DNA of 64,000 nt from Raffaelea ambrosiae (taxonomy: Eukaryota > Ascomycota > Sordariomycetes > Ophiostomatales > Ophiostomataceae). The stretch spans positions 1,243,154-1,307,153 of the forward strand of contig PCDI01000008.1 of assembly GCA_002778195.1 (NCBI GenBank). Direction: 5' to 3'. The notes beneath the pieces are model-generated. The model was given only the letters and a program-made list of their open reading frames with translations. It was not told the DNA's origin and did not search any database. A program made the translations under genes and the position numbers. Positions 48,592 through 58,907 of the stretch are shown here, piece by piece (positions within the stretch are counted from its first letter, which is position 1; the number at the start of each line of letters is the position of its first letter).

Positions 48592-49185
48592 GCATTTCGA
48601 ACATGTTTTCTACGTGGTTTTTTTTTGGCTAATTTTTCACAATCATCCTGATGTTTCGCTCCTTCTTGGTATGTTCATTTCTCTCTTTTTTTGCGAGCGG
48701 TTTTTTCTTATTTTCTTTTTTGCTGAAACAATGATCTACCCGCAAGAAAAAGCAATCCAAGACAGTGTTCGAGAAGGCAGAAGAACTATCATATAGAAAC
48801 ACGTGATGCACCCAAGATACAGGGGAAATATGTGGACCCTTACTGTACTCGTACTGATTAATGGCGGGGGGAGAGCGCAAAAGTGCTTTCGCTAGGCGGC
48901 AGTGATTAGCAGTATTATTATCTGCCTGCCAGTAGTAGTAGGGGGGGGGCATAATTTTTTTAAAGCTTTGGCTTCCAAACAATTTTGAAAGCTCCTCTCC
49001 AACGGCGAAACCATTGTGCAAGGAAAATATCGTGAGCAACAAACGCGCTTTTCTTGCAACGAGATAGACAGGCGATTCTACCGACGAGCCAACCTCTCTC
49101 CCTTTTGAGCTCTCTTCGAGCTTCCCTTTGTTGCCTTTTTTTTGTTTCTTGCTTTGTTTCGTCCTCACAAAAAAAAACCGTCACG
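48592..49185. promoter_or_regulatory. CCT7 upstream region
   Basis: It contains a CACGTG at 48799-48804, a TACTCGTA at 48846-48853 and a G run near 48942. A pyrimidine-rich stretch (about 49088-49165) precedes the ATG at 49186. No gene is seen. Confidence 0.45.
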
Positions 49186-51102
49186 ATGTCGTTTGGCGGG
49201 CAAACACCCACCATCATCGTCCTCAAAGAGGGTAAGCCAAGAGTGTAGAAGCCCCCCCCCCTCTGGCCGCCAGTACCAGCAGAACCATTCCCCTGACAAA
49301 CCTGCTCTTTATCCCTCTAGGCACCGACACTTCACAAGGCAAGGGCCAGATCATATCCAACATCAACGCCTGCCTCGCCGTCCAGGCCACCATCAAGTCG
49401 ACGCTCGGTCCGTATGGCGGCGACCTCCTCATGGTCGACGCGAACGGCCGCCAGACCATTACCAACGACGGTGCCACGGTCATGAAGCTCCTCGACATTG
49501 TCCACCCGGCCGCCCGCATCCTGGTCGACATTGCCCGCTCCCAGGACGCCGAGGTCGGCGACGGCACCACCTCAGTGGTTGTGCTGGCCGGCGAGATCCT
49601 CAAGGAGACCAAGGAGCACGTCGAGCAGGGGGTGTCGTCGCAGATCATCATCAAGGGCCTGCGGAGAGCCTGCACCATGGCCGTCAACAAGATCAAGGAG
49701 ATTGCCGTGTACACGGACGAGGCGAACCGGCGGGAGACGCTGTCGAAGCTGGCGGCGACGGCCATGACGAGCAAGCTGATCAAGCGCAACACGGAGTTCT
49801 TTACAAAGAGTGAGTTTAGGAGGAGGAGGAGGAGGAGGGGGTGGTGGTGGTGGTGGTAGTTGAGTGGACAACGGCGATGATATCTGTCTGCTACGCCTTT
49901 TCGCAACCATCTGCTTGCTGCCCTTTTTATATGCTACATGTTCCTGCTGCTAACCCAACCAAGTGGTCGTCGACGCCGTCCTCTCCCTCGACCAGGACGA
50001 CCTGGACGAAAAGTTAATAGGCATCAAGAAGATCCCCGGCGGCTCGCTGACCGACTCCATCTTTGTCGACGGCGTCGCCTTCAAGAAGACGTTTAGCTAT
50101 GCCGGCTTCGAGCAGCAGCCCAAGCACTTTGTCAAGCCCAAGATCGTGTGCCTCAACGTCGAGCTCGAGCTCAAGGCCGAGAAGGACAACGCCGAGGTCC
50201 GCGTCGAGCAGGTCTCCGAGTACCAGGCCATTGTCGACGCCGAGTGGCAGATCATCTACCGCAAGCTCGAGGCCATCCACAAGACCGGCGCCAAGGTCGT
50301 CCTCTCCAAACTCCCCATCGGCGACCTCGCCACCCAGTTCTTTGCCGACCGCGACATCTTCTGCGCCGGCCGCGTCGCGCCCGACGACATGGAGCGCGTC
50401 GTCCAGGCCACCGGCGCCACCGTGCAGTCCACCTGCTCCGACATCCACGCCGAGCACCTCGGCACCTGCGGCACCTTTGAGGAGCGCCAGATTGGCGGCG
50501 AGCGCTTCAACGTCTTCGGCCAGTGCCCCCAGGCCCGCACCTGCACCCTGCTCCTCCGCGGCGGCGCCGAGCAGTTCATTGCCGAGGTCGAGCGCTCGCT
50601 GCACGACGCCATTATGATTGTCAAGCGCGCCATCCGCAACAAGAGCATTGTCGGCGGCGGCGGCGCCTGCGAGATGGAGGTGTCGGCGTACCTGCACCGG
50701 TTCGCCGACCGCAACGTGCCCCACAAGCAGCAGGCCATCCTCAAGAGCTTTGCCAAGGCCCTCGAGATCATCCCGCGCCAGCTGTGCGACAATGCCGGCT
50801 TTGACGCCACCGACATTCTGAACACGCTGCGCGTCGAGCACCGCCGGGGCCACACCTGGGCCGGCGTCGACTTTGCCCACGAGGGCGTGGCCGACATGAT
50901 GGCGCAGTTTGTCTGGGAGCCGGCCCTGGTCAAGATCAATGCGCTGCAGGCGGCCACGGAGGCGAGCTGCTTGATTCTGAGTGTGGACGAGACGATCCGG
51001 AACGAGGAGAGCGCGCAGCCGCAGGCACCTGGCCGGGCGCTGCCGCCGGGAGCAGCACAGCGGGCGCTCCGGGGCCGGGGCCGTGGGATGCCTATGCGGT
51101 AG
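49186..51102 (+). CDS. CCT7: T-complex protein 1 subunit eta (CCT7)
   Basis: This is a second subunit of the cytosolic CCT chaperonin, 557 residues, a normal length. Exons: 49186-49231, 49321-49809 and 49964-51102. All phases agree. The N terminus MSFGGQTPTIIVLKEGTDTS and the following GKGQIISNINAC are typical of eta. ATP-site motifs are intact: STLGPYGGDLLM, NDGATVMKLLDI, and GDGTTSVVVLAGE with Asp at 96. GGGGACEMEVSAYL and NAGFDATDILNTLR follow in the C-terminal half. The tail is Gly/Arg-rich (LRGRGRGMPMR). Together with CCT6 at the left edge, two of the eight ring subunits lie in this window. Confidence 0.97.
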
Positions 51103-51935
51103 GAGCAGAATAGTAGAGTAGGGGGGGGGGGGAATAAGAGGGAAGAGAAAGTTAGGAAGGGAACAAGATCTGGAGAAAAAAAAAGCAATGGGAAAGGCAT
51201 TCAGATACGTGTGCCCAAAAAAAAGGAAAACATAGTTGTTCATTAGAAGAGAAAGAGAGCTGAAGTGAAATTCTAGAAAGAGATAAAAAAAAACAGGAAT
51301 GGTTCTTGTTTTCTCCATCTAGTTGCATTCCACGTCTAGGGTGTTTTCTTCTTCTTTTTTTCTTTTTTTCGTTTGTATAAATGTCAAAAGATATGTTGAC
51401 AAAGAATACAACATTATAGTTCAGACAAAACAGGAAAGCATAATCAAAGATGACGGGCAATAGAAGATGTAGATAAAGCGTGGCTAATATGGCAATGTGA
51501 TATATGCTTCTGGAATGATTTTGATTTATTTTCTGTCTTTCCTTTGCCTCGGTATATGTGTATCGTCCAAAAAACTTGTCGTGCCTGTCATGTCTCACAG
51601 TCGATATTCTTTCTAATGGGGGAATCTCTCGTAAATACACAATTTTCTGCTTTTACCAACGCACCAACTTTTGGAGGGTCCAAAGAGATGTCAACTCCAA
51701 GAAACTATGTACGTTTTTTTTATGGGTGTATGTTTGTATTTTTTCTAATTTTCCTCTTTCTCTTTGATGGGCTCATTTTTTCGTCTTATGTTTCGTTCGT
51801 CGTTTCTTTCATCGCTTTTTTTTTTGTCTAATCCAAAACTTTTTTTCTTTTTTTTTGGCATGATTCTGATGATCCCAACGCCTCAACGCCTATTTTTGTG
51901 TTATAATACCGTGTAGACAGATTGTCGGACAGCAA
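51103..51935. other. Convergent 3' flanks of CCT7 and the SPT10-like gene
   Basis: A+T-rich sequence with many T runs separates two converging stops. There is no ORF with homology and no repeat of note. Confidence 0.55.
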
Positions 51936-54900
51936 TCACCCCGGAGCAGTGGTGGTGAATTGCATCTCGTCCAGCCGGTCATCGTCACCAGGCTTGTTGT
52001 TCAACAGCAGGCTGCGGCCGTCGCCAACATCGACGCTGATGCCGCCATTGCCGCCAGAACCATTGTCTCCACCCCGGGCTGCTTCTTCAGAGGACAACAA
52101 CCGGCCGATGTCCATCTTAGAGATAAAACGGTTGATGTTGGGGTCCGAGTCGGGCTCGAGGTCCATGTTGGCCCGCATATTGGCATTGTTGTTGTTGATG
52201 GTGGTGTTGTCGTCGTTGGTGCTGGGGTTGTCCATGGAGCTTATGTTCATAGCATCGCTGTTGGATGGGTTGCCCAGACCGTGGACAATGTCGCCGCTGC
52301 TGCCGCCAATATTCGAGCTGTCAACGCCAACATCGTTAACATCGTGGCTGCCGAGAGCCATGTCATCGGGGCCAGCACTGGCGTCCAGGTGGCTGCTGCC
52401 TCCTGACATGCCATTGTTGTGTCCGGCACTGGAGTGGCCAACGTTGACAGTGTCGTCCTCGTCCTCGTCTTGCGGCTCTAGCAGCATGTCCAAGTCATGG
52501 TCGACAGCCGCTTCTCGCTCGGCCTCTTCGCTCTCCACTTGGTGCACGTGGTGTTGGGACTGAGCGTGTGAATGTGGTCCAGCATTGCCACCTGCGCCCG
52601 GTCCAGCCCCACTACCAGCACCGCCTGCACCACTGCCGTCTCCGATGCCATCATCGTCTGGCGCATTGAGCAGTGAGGTGAAGGCGTCGGCACCATGTTG
52701 TCCGTGAAGTGCGTGGTGCGCGCTGTGGGCGTCCGGGTCGTGGAAGGCGGCAAAGGGGTCGTTCTGGACGCCACCACCATGGTGGTGCTGCTGCTGGCTG
52801 TGGTGCGAGCCCGGCTGCTGACCGAGAGGGTGGTGATGGGCAACATGGTGCGAGTTGTTGTGTCCACCTGAGGTGACTCCGTGCGGGTGTGGGTGGTGAG
52901 GATGGTGGCTAAGCTGTCCGAGTTGGTGGTGCTGTCCCGGCGGAGACGGCTGGCTGATAATCTTCGGGTCAATTGGCTGATAGACTACAGAGGCGTGAGG
53001 GTTGGGCAGAGGCAGCATGGAGTCGAGAGTGTGGTGGGAGCCGTGCTGGACGGGGTGCAGTCCGCGCGGCTGGTCCTGCAGCATGGGGTTGTGGCCAGGC
53101 AGAGCAGCATGGGGAGGAATGGGTGACTCGGTGGGTGCGCGCAGGATCTGACCTATCGACATGGCTGACACGGGACCACGGACACCCTTGTAGTTGTCAG
53201 GCAGCACAGAGAAGGGTGGTGGAGGCGGTGGTTGGCTGTGACCAGAGTCGGCATGTGGTTGTTGCTGGCCTTGCTGCTGGTGCTGGTGCTGCTGTTGCTG
53301 CTGTTGGTGTTGCTGGTGCTGCTGGTGATGTTGTTGCTGCTGCTGGTGCTGCTGGTGCTGGTGCTGCTGGTGCTGGTGCTGCTGGTGCTGCTGTTGTTGT
53401 TGTTGTTGCTGTTGCTGTTGTTGCTGCTGGTGCTGGTGTTGTTGCTGAAGCTGTTGTTGCTGTTGCTGTTGCTGTTGTGAGTTGAGGATGTGTTGTTGAG
53501 AGACGGGATCGTCGGATGGTGTGGCATCTTGCTCCATGGGAATCGTGGCAGACGAGGAAGAAGAGAGAGGCGGTGGCAATGCAGACATCGAGGACATGAC
53601 AGGCACGATGGAAGATGCCGCGGCTAAGGAAGACGAGGAGGGGCCTGTTGAAGGCATGTTGGAGGGCGAAGAGCAGGAGGAGGCGGAAGGGGGAAGTGGT
53701 GGCATGGAAGAAGCAGACGCAGAAGGGGGCAGAGAAGGCAGAACAGAGGATGAGCTGCTGTTCAACGGCGGGCTGAGGCCCTGGGACAGAGAGGAGGCTG
53801 AGCTGGGGATCTGGACCTGGCCGGAAAGTTGGTTGCCAAGTTGGTTGCCGAGTTGACCGGAGAGTTGGCCGGAGAGTTGGCCGGAGAGCTGACCAGAAAG
53901 CTGACCAGAGAGTTGACTGCCGAGTTGGCTGCCGAGCTGGTTGCCGAACTGGTTTCCGAGTTGGCTGCCCATCTGGTTGCCCATCTGGTTGCCCATCTGG
54001 GTTCCGAGTTGGCTGCCCATCTGGCTGCCCATCTGGCTGCCCATCTGGTTTCCAAGTTGGTTGCCCATTTGGTTGCCCATCTGGTTACTCATCTGGCTGC
54101 CCATCTGGCTTGCACCAAGTTGGCTGGCCGTTCCTGGCATGTGATGATGAGGCAGGCTTGTGGAAGCAGCTGCGGCGGCGGCGGCGGCGGCTGCAGCCGC
54201 CGCCGCAGTCTTGGCCGGCTCCTTGCAGTGGGTGCAGTTCCGGATGACGTCCGAGACGGTGTCCTTGATGCGGGTCCAGTGGTAGCGCTCGGCAATGGTG
54301 GCGGTGGTCTTGTTGATGCCGGCGTGCTGCTGCAGGTGGATCTCGCGGGCAATGGCAAACTGGCGGTCCGGGTTGGAGACGACCTCCTTGTCCTTGAGCA
54401 TCAGGACGTCGCCGTCGAGCAGCTTGTAGGTGGTGGCGGCGCTACGGAGCCTGCTTTTTTCGGCGCGGTCAGCCCCGTTGGGATATTCGCCGTACTTGAG
54501 GTAGAACTTGATCTTGTCGAAACGGTCATCACTCACAAGATCGTCGGCGTCGCCCCCCGCACCGCCGGCAGGCACCAAGTCGCGGCCAAAGATGATGGCG
54601 TCGACCAGACGGCCCGGGTAGCTCTTGAGGTTACCGCAGCCCTTGACGCGACCGATGCGCTTGAAGCCAAGGGCGTCCCAGATCTTGCACGAGGCCACGT
54701 TGGTCTCGTACACGAGGTTGAAGACCGAGTATGTGTAGCCCAGCTTGGGCGCCCACTCCAGATATGTCTCGCCCATCAGCCGGCCCACGCCGCGGTTGCG
54801 CGACGCGTCCGTCACCAGGAAGCCCGCATTGCACACGTGGCTGCTGCGGCCCGGGTAGTTGGGCTTGATATAGAAGCTCCCCAGACACTCCTTGCTCCAG

Positions 54901-55259
54901 TCACAGCCCTCCACCACGTCCTCCGGCCGCTCGATGCGCCCCAGCAGCATGATGGCGCCAAAGTTTTGGAACCAGTAGCTGGCAAACTTCTCAAACGGCA
55001 TCGGCTCGATCATCGGGTACGTGTCGCCGCCCTCGACCTCCTTGCGGAACTGGTCGCTGAGGTACAGCAGCAACGACATTGGCACCTGTGCCCGCGACGC
55101 GAACGGCACCAGCGTGGCCACCGTCTGGCGGTCGCGCAGCGTTACCTGCCGCGGCACCACATTGGCTGGTAGGCTTGGGTTGTTGGGATCGGGATAGGGC
55201 GGCGCGCCGGACACGCGGTAGATCGTCGGCGAGTCGGGGTCGTCCATGATGGCAGGCAT
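51936..55259 (-). CDS. SPT10: Spt10-like GNAT acetyltransferase with integrase-type HHCC zinc finger and long Gln-rich tail
   Basis: A single exon of 1107 residues. Yeast Spt10 activates histone genes: it has a GNAT fold and binds histone promoters through a zinc finger related to retroviral integrase. Here the GNAT part (about 60-225) has YPGRSSHVCNAGFLVTD and the acetyl-CoA loop RNRGVG (154-159). The finger follows: H308, H312, C342 and C345 in REIHLQQHAGINKT and RNCTHC. After an alanine run, residues about 380-482 are tandem xQxG tetrapeptides (NQMG, SQLG, GQLS). Residues about 590-665 are nearly all Gln with His. Then comes a His/Gln/Asn/acidic tail. The start at 55259 (MPAIMDDPDSPTIYRVSG) is chosen. 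The frame is open to 55511, but that part is a purine-repeat leader. The low-complexity C terminus is far longer than in yeast (640 residues). Confidence 0.85.
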   Translation of the reverse strand: MPAIMDDPDSPTIYRVSGAPPYPDPNNPSLPANVVPRQVTLRDRQTVATLVPFASRAQVPMSLLLYLSDQFRKEVEGGDTYPMIEPMPFEKFASYWFQNFGAIMLLGRIERPEDVVEGCDWSKECLGSFYIKPNYPGRSSHVCNAGFLVTDASRNRGVGRLMGETYLEWAPKLGYTYSVFNLVYETNVASCKIWDALGFKRIGRVKGCGNLKSYPGRLVDAIIFGRDLVPAGGAGGDADDLVSDDRFDKIKFYLKYGEYPNGADRAEKSRLRSAATTYKLLDGDVLMLKDKEVVSNPDRQFAIAREIHLQQHAGINKTTATIAERYHWTRIKDTVSDVIRNCTHCKEPAKTAAAAAAAAAAAAAASTSLPHHHMPGTASQLGASQMGSQMSNQMGNQMGNQLGNQMGSQMGSQMGSQLGTQMGNQMGNQMGSQLGNQFGNQLGSQLGSQLSGQLSGQLSGQLSGQLSGQLGNQLGNQLSGQVQIPSSASSLSQGLSPPLNSSSSSVLPSLPPSASASSMPPLPPSASSCSSPSNMPSTGPSSSSLAAASSIVPVMSSMSALPPPLSSSSSATIPMEQDATPSDDPVSQQHILNSQQQQQQQQQLQQQHQHQQQQQQQQQQQQQQHQQHQHQQHQHQQHQQQQQHHQQHQQHQQQQQQHQHQQQGQQQPHADSGHSQPPPPPPFSVLPDNYKGVRGPVSAMSIGQILRAPTESPIPPHAALPGHNPMLQDQPRGLHPVQHGSHHTLDSMLPLPNPHASVVYQPIDPKIISQPSPPGQHHQLGQLSHHPHHPHPHGVTSGGHNNSHHVAHHHPLGQQPGSHHSQQQHHHGGGVQNDPFAAFHDPDAHSAHHALHGQHGADAFTSLLNAPDDDGIGDGSGAGGAGSGAGPGAGGNAGPHSHAQSQHHVHQVESEEAEREAAVDHDLDMLLEPQDEDEDDTVNVGHSSAGHNNGMSGGSSHLDASAGPDDMALGSHDVNDVGVDSSNIGGSSGDIVHGLGNPSNSDAMNISSMDNPSTNDDNTTINNNNANMRANMDLEPDSDPNINRFISKMDIGRLLSSEEAARGGDNGSGGNGGISVDVGDGRSLLLNNKPGDDDRLDEMQFTTTAPG
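53265..53490 (-). repeat. CAG/CAA tract encoding poly-Gln in the SPT10-like gene
   Basis: About 225 bases of CAG, CAA and CAC codons on the minus strand encode long Gln runs with regularly spaced His. The plus strand reads CTG/TTG. It is likely length-polymorphic. Confidence 0.9.
53815..54120 (-). repeat. 12-bp coding minisatellite encoding xQxG/xQLS tetrapeptides
   Basis: Roughly 25 tandem 12-bp units on the minus strand encode NQMG, SQMG, NQLG, SQLG and GQLS variants. Phase is kept throughout. The units differ by single substitutions, which points to repeated expansion and drift. Confidence 0.9.
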
Positions 55260-57055
55260 CGTGGCGACCAGGTGGGGTCCCTCAAGGAGAGAGAGAGAGA
55301 GGGAGGGAGGCAGGAAGGGAGGCAGGAAGGGAGGCAAAAAGGGACGACCTTCGGTATGTGTGTCGACGAGGCGACTTCGGATGGCCTTGGCAAAGGTGAC
55401 GTTGGCAACGACGGCGATGATGGCGATGTGTGGCGGAGACGTGATGCGGCTCAATGGCCAAAGGAAGAAAGAGGGTTTCCTGCCAGAAACGGACGATATC
55501 CGGTCCGACAACCGGAGAGCGTGCTAGGGCGCAAGCACAAGCTGTTGCTGCGAGCAACAGCTGCTGCTGTCCGTCGGCGGGGACTGGCCGGGGGGCGAGG
55601 GGAGGGGGGGCGGTTAAGGCGACCCCGAGAATCTGGCTGTGGTGCGGATGCGCGTCCACTGCGGCCGCGCGGGACTGATGGCTGTTAGTCTGGGGTACTC
55701 AGGGACAAGAGGCAAAGTAGAGACCGACAGAAGACGGCGAGCAGGGCCGGCACGGCTGAACAAAGGACCAGGACCCAAGGCGGTGGCCAAAAAAAAAAAA
55801 AAAGCGGCCAAAAACCAGGGCCGCTGCAGGCCAAAATAAAAATAAAATAATATAGAGCACACGACCAGCCCGCCACTTGTCTTTTGAATGATCTGCACCC
55901 CCCCAAAACTCCCACAACGAGAAGGGGGGGGGGGGACCTATGGCGCTCTCCGCACAGCAGCAAAAAACACGCACCTTTTTGCTTTTCCAGTGTCGTGCAG
56001 GCAAGCAGTCCCGACGGTTGGGATCTGCGTTTCTTGGAGTATAGTTTGACGGGTTTTTTTAGTTTGTCGTTGTGTGTTGGAGATTTTGTTTTTTTGTCGT
56101 TTTTTTGTTTTTCTATTTTGGAAAAGGTGTCCAGCACACTATGTCGAGCTGTGGGCGAAACAGGAAGGAGAGACTGACGGAGGAAAGAACAGGAAGGAGT
56201 CAGAGTAAAGAGCAGCAGAAAGAGAGACCATGTATCAGAGGTGTCGAGAAAAGGTGTGAGAGTGCTTCGCCGTTCTCTGGGTCGCTCTTTCCTCGGTTGC
56301 CGGCGCCCCTCCTCCCCTCGCTGACACCACCCAACAAACGATCAAAGAGCGTCGTTTGGGGTCCAAAAGGTTGGGAAGTCCTGCACGCTGATTGGTCTGT
56401 GTGCATCAGGCACCCAGGCAGCAAACAGCCAGTGGAGGGAGCGATGGCTTATTAACGGCTACAGCTAGTTAGTAGCTAATAAGAGACCAAGAGAAGTAGA
56501 ACTGAAGACGAAGGAAAACAGAATGGGACAAGTTTGTAGAAAGAACAAACCAACAACGAAAAAACAACAGCAAAAAGCCAGAATGACTTGTTAAGAGTTC
56601 TGTGAGATATGGTCCTCTGTATATCGTTCGTTTTCCCCATTATTTCCCCAGTTATTTGTTTTCGCATGTTTTCGCGCGCCGACCCCCAAATGCAGGAGCC
56701 GTCGAGCCGACAGACAGCTTGCCTGGGATTTCACATGCCGCCGCATCCGCCTGTCAGACTTGACACGCGGGTCAGCCAAGACTGCCAGTTACCAGCCAGC
56801 ACGATTCGTCTGCAACCCAACCTGTACTCGTAAGCCGTCCGTCTTGGCCACTCTTTCGTCCATCATCGTCATCGCTGGATGTACTCATATTTACTGTTTC
56901 TCAGTGCTCTGCATTCCTCATCAGATTGGTATTACCGAGGTTTTCTCGTAGATGTTTTTTTTTTTTTTCTTTTTTTTTCGCGATTTGTACATGGCGCCGA
57001 AAATCTATAATTACAAGTTGGCTTTTGGTGGATGTAGGGAGAGAGAGAGAGAGAG

Positions 57056-57091
<36 letters not shown>

Positions 57092-57114
57092 CCATCTACT
57101 GTATAACCCCTTCC
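55260..57114. promoter_or_regulatory. SPT10-like upstream region and MRP4 3' flank
   Basis: It begins with a purine-rich GGGAGGCAGGAA-type repeat (about 55290-55340) in the SPT10-like leader. It contains long G and A runs (55597-55610, 55790-55804, 55925-55936), a TACTCGTA at 56825-56832 and the compound microsatellite at 57038-57092. No gene is recognised. Confidence 0.5.
57038..57092. repeat. Compound microsatellite (GA)n(CA)n(TA)n
   Basis: GA repeats pass directly into CA repeats (about 57056-57075) and then TA repeats (57076-57091). The tract ends about 22 bases beyond the MRP4 stop, so it lies in that gene's 3' untranslated region. Confidence 0.95.
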
Positions 57115-58301
57115 TTAGAATGGACGATTAGGGGTCAGCAGGCTCCTCCGCCCGCCACTAAACGGTATGTTGTTCGCACGAGTCCCTTCTTCAAATTCGC
57201 CCCGCGACTCCGCGTCCTGGCCCATGTACTGCGCCACATCCGCCGGCGTCTGCCACGTTACGATGCCCTGCGCAGCATCCCGCAGCCGCCGCTTCCGGCC
57301 CATCTCGCCCGCCCGGCCCAACACGCCCGCAATCGTCCCCACCGACCGCAGCGAGTCGTCGTTGGCCGGGATCGCATAGGTCACCCGCGACGCGTCCGCG
57401 TCCGTGTCAATGATACCGATTGTCGGAATCGACGAAATGGCGCACTCGTGCAGCAGCGGCGAGTTCTCCACAGGGTTCAACACGATCACCAAGTCCGGCA
57501 GGAGGGCACGGCGGTCCCGCAGATGGGCATAAAACTCGTCGCCCTCGCGCTCGACGTCGCGCTCGTCCACCATTTTGATGGCGTTGCGCTTGAGCATGTG
57601 GTCGCGATTGGTGATGGCCCCGGCGGCCCACTTGGTGAAGACGTGGCAGCCGCCCGCCAGCTCGGCTGCGCGCACAACAATGTCCGTCTGCCCGCGGCGG
57701 GTGCCCACAAACAAAATCAGACCCGCATTGTAGGCAATCCCCTCCACCACCCGGGCCGCCCGCCGCAGATGCGTCGCCGTCTCTTCGAGCGCAATGATAT
57801 GCACGCCCTCGCGGATGCCCAGGATGTACCGCGAGTTGGCCGGGTTCCAAAGCGCGACGTTGTGGCCCAGGTGCGTCTGGGAAGCCATCAACAACTCCAA
57901 AGTCACGTCTTTGGGCGACGGCGGATTCCGGATCAGGTCACCGGGCACGTACCGCTTGGCCACAGACGAGCCCAGTTTGCCCGTTTTGCGCTGTAGCTGC
58001 GTCATGGTAATGAACTCGCGCGCGATCCTGTTCGGGTCCGAGACAACCTTCTGGCCCCATGGCACCCGGTTTGTTGTGGCCACTGCTGCTTTTGACGGCG
58101 ATGACTGTGACGGAGGTTGTGTAGGCGTCGCTGTAGCTGTGGCTGTGGTCGTCGTGGTCGTATCAGTCGAGAGCGCCCGTTGGCACACCTGATTGAACAG
58201 GGCTCTCCGGCCTGGCAGAAGTCAGCATTGAGTCCGAAATAGGTGTCGTAAAGAGCCATCAAAAACTCACTCTGCCGGATAGCAACACTCCGAATGATCA
58301 T
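57115..58301 (-). CDS. MRP4: Mitochondrial small ribosomal subunit protein uS2m (Mrp4)
   Basis: This is an S2-family protein of the mitochondrial ribosome, 375 residues. Exons on the minus strand: 58301-58271 and 58211-57115. The short first exon (MIIRSVAIRQ) joins SRRALFNQVCQRALS and gives a basic, presumably cleaved, targeting sequence. A Thr/Ala/Pro-rich spacer follows. The S2 domain begins near PSPKDVTLELLMASQTHLGH. It includes NSRYILGIREGVHIIALEET, LILFVGTRRGQTDIV, WAAGAITN and PDLVIVLNPVENSPLLHECA, ending with the SIPTIGIIDTDAD segment and a PANDDS motif. These are all standard S2 signatures. The promoter has CACGTG at 58427-58432, 126 bases upstream. Confidence 0.95.
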
Positions 58302-58907
58302 AACGACGTAGAATGTGGGCAATGCCGCTGTGTAGGTGGGGGATGCAGGACAGTAAACAGGGTCCAAATGCTCGCCTGACGAAAATCGAAGCTCAGCTAT
58401 TTTTTCGACGCTAGTACAATGAGCATCACGTGACTAGACATCTACCACATACGGTTCTTGTTGTGCATCAAAATAAGACACAATGGCTACATTAAGAGTT
58501 TATTTCTGTGGATTCAATGTTTCCTGTTTCTTCAAATAATTTAAACAGCTAACCTTTAAACAATCTGTATCTAAATTGGTGAAAATTACCCCGGCGCCAA
58601 CACGTGTGTGGAATGGTCATCGAGCATTAGGAGTAGTTCTCTATCCGCGTAATTCATATAGCCTACATTTCTCTCATGAAAAAAAAAACACCAGAAAAAT
58701 GTGAAAGGAAAGAGAGAAGATGGGACAAGAATGATGAATGAACATGAAAAGATAAAGGAAAAGCAACAGATGTAAGCAATGAAAGCAATGAGAAACACCC
58801 ACCATTTTCTACCGAGCAAGGCAACAGAACGCAGCCGATGCAAACCGCTTTAAATGGAAGCAGACAGAGCACAAAGCATGAAAAAAAGCAGTTTTTGTTT
58901 TTCAAAA
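58302..58907. promoter_or_regulatory. MRP4 promoter and 3' flank of the CBS/PB1 gene
   Basis: TCACGTGA lies at 58426-58433. The remainder is A-rich and A/G-rich, consistent with the 3' flank of the gene ending at 58908. Nothing else is recognised. Confidence 0.5.

Noticed and set aside
50014..51318. 434-codon frame antisense to CCT7
   Set aside because: Codon-bias shadow of a clear chaperonin gene.
53265..54120. CRISPR-like regular repeats
   Set aside because: These are in-frame coding repeats without spacers in a eukaryotic gene.
53829..55172. 447-codon plus-strand frame across the SPT10-like gene
   Set aside because: It is the shadow of the xQxG repeat and GC3-rich GNAT codons. The minus frame holds all recognisable motifs.
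55260..55511. N-terminal extension of the SPT10-like frame to 55511
   Set aside because: It encodes FLPPFLPP-type repeats from a purine-rich leader and no conserved sequence. The conserved part starts just after 55259.
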